DNA of 21,460 nt. Origin: Flavobacteriaceae bacterium UBA3339. Lineage in GTDB: Bacteria; Bacteroidota; Bacteroidia; Flavobacteriales; Flavobacteriaceae. The stretch lies in contig DERN01000010.1 in NCBI GenBank assembly GCA_002360925.1, positions 1 to 21,460 of the forward strand. Direction: 5' to 3'. The notes beneath the pieces are model-generated. The model was not told the origin of the DNA, did no database searches, and worked only from the letters and a program-made list of their open reading frames with translations. This document shows, piece by piece, positions 1 through 6,389 of the stretch; the first letter of the stretch is position 1, and each line of letters starts with the position of its first letter. The position numbers and the translations under genes are program-made.

Positions 1-20
1 ATAACGATCTCTTTTTTTAA

Positions 21-2210
21 TTATCTAGTAAACAACAACTCTCTATACTTCGTTAAAGTCCATAATTCGTTGTCTACCATTAATTCTAACTTATCAGCGT
101 GATAACGGATTTCATCGTAATAAGGTTTTACTTTATCGCAATAAGCGTGAGCTTTCTCTTCCATAGATTCTGTTATATTTGCATCTTTACGAGCATCCAT
201 CATTAAATGTAATTTTGAATTTAATTCGTTTACATGCATCGAAATCTTCTTCAAAATAATTAATTGTTCGCCTGCATATTGTTCATAATCTTTTCCAAAA
301 ATTTCTTTGAATCCTTTTATGTTTTCGATCAATAAGTTTTGATATTTGAAAGCTGTCGGAATAATATGATTTCTTACAATATCACCTAAAACGCGTCCTT
401 CAATCTGAATTTTCTTGATGTAATCTTCTAATTCGATTTCATAACGAGCCTCAACTTCTGTGTTGTTCATCACATTAACTTCTGCAAATAAATCCAACGA
501 TTTTTGAGAAACTTTGGCTTTTAAAGCATCCGGAGTCGTTTTATGATTCGATAATCCTCTGCGAGCTGCTTCCTCTTCCCATTCTTTGCTGTATCCGTCT
601 CCTTCGAATAAAATATGTTTCGTTTCTTTAATATATTCGCGTAAAACATTGAAAATTGCTTCATCTTTTTTCAAACCATCTCTTTCAACTAATGTTTCAA
701 CTTCTTTTCGAAAATCGATCAATTGTTTTGCAACGATTGAATTCAAAGTTGTCATCGCGTTAGCACAATTCGCAGTCGATCCAACTGCACGGAATTCGAA
801 TTTATTTCCTGTAAAAGCGAAAGGAGAAGTTCTGTTTCTGTCTGTATTGTCTAATAAAACGTCTGGAATTTTCCCAACAACGTTTAATTTTAAATCAGTT
901 TTTTCTTCTGGAGATAATTTGCCTGTAGAAACTCCTTCTAACTCTTCCAATACTTTTGTCAATTGTTGACCAATAAAGATCGAAATAATTGCTGGCGGAG
1001 CTTCATTTGCACCTAAACGATGGTCATTAGAAGCAGAAGCGATAGAAGCACGTAACAATTCCTCGTAAATTGAAACCGCTTTAATAGTGTTGATAAAGAA
1101 CGTTAAAAACTGTAAATTGCTGTTTGGCGTTTTTCCTGGTGCCAATAAATTTACTCCAGTATCGGTTGCTAACGACCAGTTATTATGCTTTCCAGATCCA
1201 TTAACTCCTTTGAATGGTTTTTCGTGGAATAATACTTTAAAATGATGACGTTCACCAACTTTCTGCATCACATCCATTAATAATGAATTATGATCGACTG
1301 CTAAATTCGTTTCTTCGAAAATCGGAGCCAATTCGAATTGATTTGGAGCTACTTCGTTATGACGCGTTTTTACAGGAATTCCCAATAACATACATTCGTT
1401 CTCTAAATCGCGCATATAATTTAAAACACGAGCAGGAATCGAACCAAAATAATGATCTTCTAATTGTTGACCTTTTGCCGAAACGTGTCCTAACAATGTT
1501 CTTCCAGTTTGTAAAATATCCGGTCGAGAAGCCGCCAAAGCATCATCAATCAAGAAATATTCTTGTTCCCAACCTAAAGTTGGTGTAACTTTTTTAACAT
1601 TTTTATCGAAGAATTTTGCAACTTCTGTAGCTGCTTCATCAATCGCTAAAAGTGCTCTTAATAAAGGAGCTTTATTATCTAAAGCTTCACCTGTATATGA
1701 AACAAATACGGTAGGAATACATAAAGTTGTTCCGAAAATAAATGCTGGAGAAGTTGGATCCCAAGCTGTATATCCGCGCGCTTCGAATGTATTACGAATT
1801 CCTCCGTTCGGAAAAGAAGACGCATCTGGTTCTTGTTGAACTAATAATGATCCACTAAATTTTTCTACTGGATCTGCACCATCAAATGAAGTTTCGAAAA
1901 AGGCATCATGTTTTTCTGCTGTAGTTCCCGTTAAAGGCTGAAACCAATGCGTATAATGCGTTACTCCTTTGCTCATTGCCCATTCTTTCATACCTAGAGC
2001 AATATAATCTGCCATTTTACGGTCGATTTTTGTACCGTGATCCATTGCAGAACGTACTGCTTTATATGCTTCTGGAGTTAAATGTTGGCGCATTGATTTA
2101 TCATTAAAAACATTGCTGCCAAAAATTTCTGATTTCTTTCCTAATTCAGGAACGGTTACCGGTTTACGATTACTTGCGGCTTTTAAAGCTTCAAAACGAA
2201 ATGATGTCAT
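21..2210 (-). CDS. glnA: Type III glutamine synthetase (GSIII)
   Basis: Cytoplasmic glutamine synthetase that makes glutamine from glutamate, ammonia and ATP, the entry point of ammonium assimilation. At 729 aa it has the length of the GSIII (GlnN) class, well above the roughly 450-470 aa of GSI. Visible motifs: GWEQEYFLID (213-222, metal-binding Glu), HNEVAPNQFELAP (284-296), NGSGKHNNWS (337-346, ammonium/ATP region), RLGANEAPPAI (398-408) and the Arg/Glu-rich stretch 457-474. The C-terminal third (about 560-729) is the helical GSIII-specific extension. The ATG at 2210 lies 29 nt downstream of an exact TAnnTTTG -7 element, so the gene appears to be transcribed alone; the upstream lipoprotein gene is cut off by a terminator. 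No GlnB or ammonium transporter gene is adjacent. Its own terminator probably runs off the left edge. The family call is secure; the symbol glnA versus glnN is convention. Confidence 0.96.
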   Translation of the reverse strand: MTSFRFEALKAASNRKPVTVPELGKKSEIFGSNVFNDKSMRQHLTPEAYKAVRSAMDHGTKIDRKMADYIALGMKEWAMSKGVTHYTHWFQPLTGTTAEKHDAFFETSFDGADPVEKFSGSLLVQQEPDASSFPNGGIRNTFEARGYTAWDPTSPAFIFGTTLCIPTVFVSYTGEALDNKAPLLRALLAIDEAATEVAKFFDKNVKKVTPTLGWEQEYFLIDDALAASRPDILQTGRTLLGHVSAKGQQLEDHYFGSIPARVLNYMRDLENECMLLGIPVKTRHNEVAPNQFELAPIFEETNLAVDHNSLLMDVMQKVGERHHFKVLFHEKPFKGVNGSGKHNNWSLATDTGVNLLAPGKTPNSNLQFLTFFINTIKAVSIYEELLRASIASASNDHRLGANEAPPAIISIFIGQQLTKVLEELEGVSTGKLSPEEKTDLKLNVVGKIPDVLLDNTDRNRTSPFAFTGNKFEFRAVGSTANCANAMTTLNSIVAKQLIDFRKEVETLVERDGLKKDEAIFNVLREYIKETKHILFEGDGYSKEWEEEAARRGLSNHKTTPDALKAKVSQKSLDLFAEVNVMNNTEVEARYEIELEDYIKKIQIEGRVLGDIVRNHIIPTAFKYQNLLIENIKGFKEIFGKDYEQYAGEQLIILKKISMHVNELNSKLHLMMDARKDANITESMEEKAHAYCDKVKPYYDEIRYHADKLELMVDNELWTLTKYRELLFTR

Positions 2211-2239
2211 AAAAGATTACTTTGTGTTGTTTTACAATG

Positions 2240-2247
2240 CAAAAATA
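2240..2247 (-). promoter_or_regulatory. Putative glnA promoter -7 element
   Basis: On the minus strand this reads TATTTTTG, an exact match to the Bacteroidota sigma-ABfr -7 consensus TAnnTTTG. It would start transcription about 25 nt before the glnA ATG, just after the terminator of the preceding gene. No clear -33 TTG is visible, so the support is the -7 match and its position. Confidence 0.55.
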
Positions 2248-2270
2248 AATAAAAACATTATTAAAAATAA

Positions 2271-2298
2271 AAACACCCCTATTTTTTTAGGGGTGTTT
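2271..2298 (-). terminator. Intrinsic terminator after the lipoprotein gene
   Basis: A perfect 11-bp inverted repeat, AAACACCCCTA / TAGGGGTGTTT, with a 6-nt loop, sits 14 nt past the lipoprotein stop on the minus strand. It is followed by a T-rich run in the direction of transcription. It separates the lipoprotein gene from the glnA promoter. Confidence 0.85.
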
Positions 2299-2312
2299 AA
2301 TAAAAAAAGCTT

Positions 2313-2816
2313 TTATTTTTTTAAAGTCAAAGTTTTTACTGGGGCATCAGTTAATCCTAATGCCTTTATTGTTGCGTTGTAATCACTGTAATTCATTTTC
2401 TGTTTATAAGCTCCGGGAACTACAACTACTCTAAAAGTTTGACGATATACAAATTCGTTATATTCTGCATTTGATAAGTCAGCTACAGGAAAATTAGCAC
2501 TAAAATATACTTTTACATCATAACGAGTAAAATCATAATCATATTTAACTACATCTCCAGAACCTAAATCATAAGAAACAGGTATCAATGTCCAAGAATT
2601 TCCTTGCCATCTGTAAACTAAAACATTATCACTTCCATAAATAGGAGTTGTAAAATTCCAAGTTCCAGAATATGTATAAGCTCCTTCTTGAGTACTTAAA
2701 GTTTCGTTTGATAATTCAAAAACTTGATTTGGTTCTTCATAATATTCTTCAATTGTACAACTTTGTAATGTTGCTAATCCGGCAAACATTGTTACAAGTA
2801 ATGCTATCTTTTTCAT
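2313..2816 (-). CDS. Predicted small lipoprotein of unknown function
   Basis: A 167-aa protein with a type II (lipoprotein) signal peptide: MKKIA start, a hydrophobic core, and a lipobox L17-Q-S-C20. Lipidation is therefore expected on Cys20, the only cysteine. The mature part begins TIEEYYEE. This acidic run just after the lipidated Cys resembles the acidic lipoprotein export signals that send flavobacterial lipoproteins to the cell surface, but that placement is inference. The rest (about 30-167) is rich in Tyr, Thr, Val and Asn with a likely beta-strand pattern, and ends in TLTLKK. I do not recognise a named domain. The gene is monocistronic: it is divergent from the thioesterase gene, has its own terminator, and has a near-match -7 element TAAATTTA at 2841-2848. 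Real-gene confidence is high; function is unknown. Confidence 0.82.
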   Translation of the reverse strand: MKKIALLVTMFAGLATLQSCTIEEYYEEPNQVFELSNETLSTQEGAYTYSGTWNFTTPIYGSDNVLVYRWQGNSWTLIPVSYDLGSGDVVKYDYDFTRYDVKVYFSANFPVADLSNAEYNEFVYRQTFRVVVVPGAYKQKMNYSDYNATIKALGLTDAPVKTLTLKK

Positions 2817-2908
2817 AAAAATTGAGATTTTAAATGTTTGTAAATTTAATTTTCATATTTCGATATAATCATTAATCGTGCCAAAGAATATTCTATTCCC
2901 TTTTTTTG

Positions 2909-2916
2909 TAATTTTG
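2909..2916 (+). promoter_or_regulatory. Putative thioesterase promoter -7 element
   Basis: TAATTTTG, an exact match to TAnnTTTG, lies 22 nt before the ATG at 2939 and predicts a leader of about 18-19 nt. No clear -33 element is visible. Confidence 0.5.
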
Positions 2917-2938
2917 GATTTGATTTAAATATAAAAAC

Positions 2939-3373
2939 ATGGATAATATCTTTTATAGAGGTCAAGTGTTATGGTCAATGATTGATGCAAATCGTCATTT
3001 AAGACATTCGGCTTACAGCGATTTATGCACGCAAGCCCGAAGCAATCTCATGAATACTATTGGTTTATCTATTGCAGAATGCGCTAAATATGGAATTGCT
3101 CCTATCCTTTTTCGGGAAGAAACTATTTTTCATAGAGAAATAAAAATGGATGAAGAAATTTATGTTACCGTTGATATGACCAAACATAATAAAGTTAACA
3201 ATCGATTTTCGATTACGCATATTGTTTATAAAGCTGATGGAACTAAAAGCGCAACCGTAAATGTTGACGGAGCTTGGTTTGATTTAAAATCGAGAAAACT
3301 CACTGCTTTACCTGAAACTGTTGTTTCTTTAATAGAACGTATTCCTAAAAGTGAATCATTTATTGAAGAATAA
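2939..3373 (+). CDS. Hotdog-fold acyl-CoA thioesterase (YbgC/4HBT-like)
   Basis: A 144-aa cytoplasmic protein of the hotdog-fold 4HBT thioesterase type, predicted to hydrolyse acyl-CoA thioesters. The N-terminal segment IDANRHLRHSAYSDL (15-29) corresponds to the family's D-x-x-x-H-hydrophobic-N/R-x-x-Y active-site loop, with Asp16 the probable catalytic residue. It is followed by the long hotdog helix (about 24-50) and a beta-sheet with the FHREIKMDEEIYV and RFSITHIVYKADG strands. Length fits one hotdog domain, so the active form should be a dimer or tetramer. The ATG at 2939 is well placed below a -7 element. It is monocistronic and convergent with purB. Substrate chain length cannot be read from the sequence, so I give no gene symbol. 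Confidence 0.85.
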   Translation: MDNIFYRGQVLWSMIDANRHLRHSAYSDLCTQARSNLMNTIGLSIAECAKYGIAPILFREETIFHREIKMDEEIYVTVDMTKHNKVNNRFSITHIVYKADGTKSATVNVDGAWFDLKSRKLTALPETVVSLIERIPKSESFIEE

Positions 3374-3404
3374 AAAAGTCGAACTAAAATAGTTCGACTT
3401 TTTT
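3372..3404. terminator. Bidirectional terminator between thioesterase gene and purB
   Basis: Stem GTCGAACTA (3378-3386) and TAGTTCGAC (3390-3398) with a 3-nt loop, flanked by six A on the left and six T on the right. It can therefore terminate both converging genes. The A-run begins inside the thioesterase stop codon. Confidence 0.88.
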
Positions 3405-3422
3405 ATTCTTATTTTCGATTTC

Positions 3423-4769
3423 TTAAATAGAAACTCCTAAATAATTACTTGGTGTAATTTGTTTTAATTCGTTTTTAATATCTTCCGAAACGTTTAATGT
3501 ATCGATAAAAGCGTGAATCGAAACTTGATTGATTACATCGTTTGTTCTCGTTAAATCTTTCAAAGCTTCGTAAGGATTTGGATATCCTTCGCGACGCAAA
3601 ATAGTTTGAATTGCTTCTGCAACAACTGCCCAATTATGCTCTAAATCTTCGGCAAATTTCGCTTCGTTCAACAATAATTTATTCAATCCTTTTAAAGTTG
3701 CTTCGAACGCAATAATGGTATGACCAAAAGGAACGCCAACATTTCTTAAAACTGTACTATCGGTTAAATCACGTTGTAAACGAGAAATAGGCAATTTAGC
3801 AGCTAAATGTTCTAAAATGGCATTTGCAATTCCTAAATTTCCTTCCGAATTTTCAAAATCAATCGGATTTACTTTATGTGGCATTGCAGATGAACCTACT
3901 TCGCCCGCTTTAATTTTTTGTTTAAAATATTCCATCGAAACATACGTCCAAATATCGCGATCTAAATCGATTAGGATATTGTTGATACGTTTTAAAGCAT
4001 CGAAAAAAGCAGCAAAATGATCGTAATGTTCAATCTGAGTTGTAGGAAAAGAATGTTTTAATCCTAAAATGCCTTCTACGAAATTCTCTCCAAAAACTCT
4101 CCAATCGTTTTGCGGATACGCAATTTTGTGAGCATTGAAATTTCCTGTTGCTCCACCAAATTTTGCAGCAAACGGAACGTTATTTAATAAACGTAATTGT
4201 TCTTCTAATCGAACAACAAAAACCATAATTTCTTTTCCTAAACGCGTTGGCGAAGCTGGTTGTCCGTGCGTTCTTGCTAACATTGGAATGTCTTTCCATT
4301 CAATGCTTAACTCTTTCAATTTATTGATTAATTGAATAAAAGTTGGCATATAAACTTGCTCAAACGCATCTTTTGTAGATAACGGAATCGCTGTATTGTT
4401 TATATCTTGAGAAGTTAATCCGAAATGGATAAACTCTTTATAATCACTTAAATTTAACTGATCGAATTTATGTTTTATGAAATATTCAACCGCTTTTACA
4501 TCGTGATTGGTTGTTTTCTCTGTATTTTTGATCCACAAAGCATCTTCTGTCGAAAAATCGGTATAAATTTTTCTTAATTCAGGAAATAAATCTTTCTGAA
4601 CATTTTGCAATTGTGGTAAAGGTAATTCGCACAAAGCAATAAAATATTCAACTTCAACTAAAACACGATATTTTATTAAAGCTTCTTCCGAAAAATAATT
4701 AGCTAAAGGAGCCGTTTTTGATCTATAACGACCGTCGATTGGCGATATAGCATTTAATTCTGTTAACAT
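3423..4769 (-). CDS. purB: Adenylosuccinate lyase
   Basis: Catalyses two fumarate-releasing steps of purine synthesis: SAICAR to AICAR, and adenylosuccinate to AMP. The 448-aa length and N-terminus (LNAISPIDGRY, 5-15) match the E. coli-type PurB rather than the shorter Bacillus type. Fumarase/aspartase-superfamily signatures are intact: TSQDINN (119-125), ARTHGQPASPT (165-175, with the catalytic His) and the flexible loop SSAMPHKVNP (293-302, with the catalytic Ser). The ATG at 4769 is preceded on the minus strand by an exact -7 element 27 nt upstream. No other pur gene is adjacent, so it stands alone. The identification is firm. Confidence 0.97.
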   Translation of the reverse strand: MLTELNAISPIDGRYRSKTAPLANYFSEEALIKYRVLVEVEYFIALCELPLPQLQNVQKDLFPELRKIYTDFSTEDALWIKNTEKTTNHDVKAVEYFIKHKFDQLNLSDYKEFIHFGLTSQDINNTAIPLSTKDAFEQVYMPTFIQLINKLKELSIEWKDIPMLARTHGQPASPTRLGKEIMVFVVRLEEQLRLLNNVPFAAKFGGATGNFNAHKIAYPQNDWRVFGENFVEGILGLKHSFPTTQIEHYDHFAAFFDALKRINNILIDLDRDIWTYVSMEYFKQKIKAGEVGSSAMPHKVNPIDFENSEGNLGIANAILEHLAAKLPISRLQRDLTDSTVLRNVGVPFGHTIIAFEATLKGLNKLLLNEAKFAEDLEHNWAVVAEAIQTILRREGYPNPYEALKDLTRTNDVINQVSIHAFIDTLNVSEDIKNELKQITPSNYLGVSI

Positions 4770-4796
4770 AAATATTTACGATGTGTTGTTAAGCTG

Positions 4797-4804
4797 CAAA
4801 TATA
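4797..4804 (-). promoter_or_regulatory. Putative purB promoter -7 element
   Basis: Reads TATATTTG on the minus strand, an exact TAnnTTTG match 27 nt before the purB ATG. A T-run about 17-22 nt further upstream may stand in for the -33 element. It lies back-to-back with the sanA-like promoter region. Confidence 0.55.
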
Positions 4805-4861
4805 CTGATGATTTACAGACTAAAAAACTAATTTTTGTCTTATATTTATCAAAAACAAAAT

Positions 4862-5497
4862 ATGAAAAAAGTGTTACTTTTCGCTACATTATCTATAGTA
4901 TTTATTGTTTTTGCAACCTTTTATTGCAATTATAAAGTTGAAGAGTTTTCGCAAAATAAGTTATATGATCATGTTGATACTGTTCCGCATAAAAAGACTG
5001 CTTTGCTTTTAGGAACAACGAAATACTTATCGGGCGGACAAATAAATCCTTATTTTAAATATCGAATCGATGCAACGGTTGAATTATTTAAAAAAGGGAA
5101 AATTGATTTTATTATTGCAAGTGGCGATAATGGTCGTGAAAGTTACAACGAACCAGAAGATATGCGAAATGCTTTAATTGAAGAAGGAGTTCCGGAAGAC
5201 AGAATTAAATTAGATCATGCCGGTTTTAGAACACTAGATTCGGTTTTAAGAGCAAATGCTATTTTTTCGCAAGACGACTTTATTATTATTTCGCAAAAGT
5301 TTCATAATGAACGCGCCGTCTTTATTGCTTTTAAAAATAATTTGAAAGCCATTGCTTTTAATGCGAAAGATGTTTCGAGAAATTTTGGTTATAAAACCAT
5401 TGTTCGAGAATATTTTGCCAGAGTTAAAGTATTTATGGATATTCTGTTTCAGAAAGAACCTAAATTCTACGGAGAAAAGGTTTTGATTGAATCGTAA
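4862..5497 (+). CDS. sanA: SanA/YdcF-type DUF218 membrane-anchored protein
   Basis: A 211-aa protein with one N-terminal hydrophobic anchor (about 4-22) and a periplasm-facing DUF218 domain (about 45-200). Landmarks typical of E. coli SanA are present: ALLLGTTKY (47-55), NPYFKYRIDA (62-71), SGDNGRESYNEPEDM (87-101), HAGFRTLDSVLRA (119-131) and ISQKFHNERAVFIA (143-156). SanA mutants in enterobacteria have envelope permeability defects; the biochemical activity is not established. I chose the ATG at 4862. The frame is open upstream to a TTG at 4835, but that TTG lies inside the best -7 candidate (AATTTTTG, 4830-4837, one mismatch), and the MKKVLLF start gives a proper signal anchor. It is divergent from purB, with a tight terminator after the stop. 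The family is clear; orthology to sanA is likely but not proven. Confidence 0.88.
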   Translation: MKKVLLFATLSIVFIVFATFYCNYKVEEFSQNKLYDHVDTVPHKKTALLLGTTKYLSGGQINPYFKYRIDATVELFKKGKIDFIIASGDNGRESYNEPEDMRNALIEEGVPEDRIKLDHAGFRTLDSVLRANAIFSQDDFIIISQKFHNERAVFIAFKNNLKAIAFNAKDVSRNFGYKTIVREYFARVKVFMDILFQKEPKFYGEKVLIES

Positions 5498-5502
5498 AAA
5501 AC

Positions 5503-5530
5503 AAAAAGAGAAGCTTTCGCTTCTCTTTTT
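5503..5530. terminator. Bidirectional terminator between sanA-like gene and DUF2911 gene
   Basis: A perfect 12-bp stem AAAAAGAGAAGC / GCTTCTCTTTTT around a TTTC tetraloop, with A-rich and T-rich outer ends. It begins 5 nt after the sanA-like stop and ends 2 nt from the stop of the converging DUF2911 gene. Confidence 0.9.
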
Positions 5531-5532
5531 TA

Positions 5533-6381
5533 TTAAGTTCTACTCCACTCTAAAATTGAGTTTCGATTCATTTTAATATAATCATCGTTTCCTGCTTTTT
5601 CTGCTTCTGAAAGCGATTTCTTAGCTGTTTCAACTGCTCCTTTTTTATCTCCTAAAGCTGCCTGAATTAACGATTTTTGACGTAACATATAAAAAGGCGC
5701 TTCTCCTTTTTGCATCTCAATTGCTTTATTTACGTATTGTAACGATTTCTTTAAATCTTGATTTACAGAAAACAAATACGTACCTGCTGCGTAATAATCC
5801 GAAGCTTTTGCATTCTCATTCAGAGAAGATTCGATACTTGCCATTGCCGTTTTATGAGTTGGCACTTTGAACGGAATGTGAACAATTGTTTTTTCCCAAG
5901 AAATATCTAAAGTTCCTTCGTCAAAATTAATCGGGTTTACTGCCAACGTAAAATACTCTACATCTTTTGTCAATGTAGAAGGACTTACCGTTGTTTTTAA
6001 TGCAATATTTGATTCATCCCACGTTTTTGGCAATCCCCAGTTATCAGTTGTTTTGTAAAAGAAAACATCCCATTTTTCAGCTTTTGGCAATGTATATAAA
6101 GCATAGCTTCCTGCTGGTAATGTTGTTCCGTTAATTTCAACTTCTGTATCAAATTTAACAATCGTATTTTCGTTTGCTCCAGTTCTCCAAACTTTTCCAT
6201 AAGGAACCAAATCACCAAAAACCAAACGTCCTTTTTTTGCCGGACGATAGTAATCAACCTCTACATTTGTTAAACCAACCGTTTGCTCCAATTCGCCTTT
6301 AGGACTTGCTTGCGGAGTTTTTACCTGAGCATTCATTTGAAAAGCAAAAACTAATGCAAGTGCAATAATTATTTTTTTCAT
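5533..6381 (-). CDS. Secreted DUF2911 protein with C-terminal helical repeats
   Basis: A 282-aa exported protein. It has a signal peptide MKKIIIALALVFAF with probable cleavage after A18 (MNA|Q). Residues about 25-170 match the DUF2911 family as I know it from Bacteroidota (YYRPAKKGR, VPYGKVWRTGANE, LPAGSYALYTLP). Residues about 185-280 look like tetratricopeptide-type helix pairs (ALGDKKGAVETAKKSLSEAEKAG). DUF2911 has no established biochemical role. It is the last gene of the five-gene operon, starting 8 nt after the dsbD stop. Despite following dsbD it contains no cysteine, so it is not itself a thiol client of DsbD. Location is probably periplasmic, because there is no lipobox or C-terminal sorting domain. 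Confidence 0.87.
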   Translation of the reverse strand: MKKIIIALALVFAFQMNAQVKTPQASPKGELEQTVGLTNVEVDYYRPAKKGRLVFGDLVPYGKVWRTGANENTIVKFDTEVEINGTTLPAGSYALYTLPKAEKWDVFFYKTTDNWGLPKTWDESNIALKTTVSPSTLTKDVEYFTLAVNPINFDEGTLDISWEKTIVHIPFKVPTHKTAMASIESSLNENAKASDYYAAGTYLFSVNQDLKKSLQYVNKAIEMQKGEAPFYMLRQKSLIQAALGDKKGAVETAKKSLSEAEKAGNDDYIKMNRNSILEWSRT

Positions 6382-6389
6382 TTTTAATT

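Noticed and set aside
1..20. Possible start of a glnA terminator at the left edge
   Set aside because: On the minus strand the bases after the stop are an A-run followed by GAGATCG, which could be the left arm of a hairpin. The other arm would be outside the window, so no terminator can be supported.
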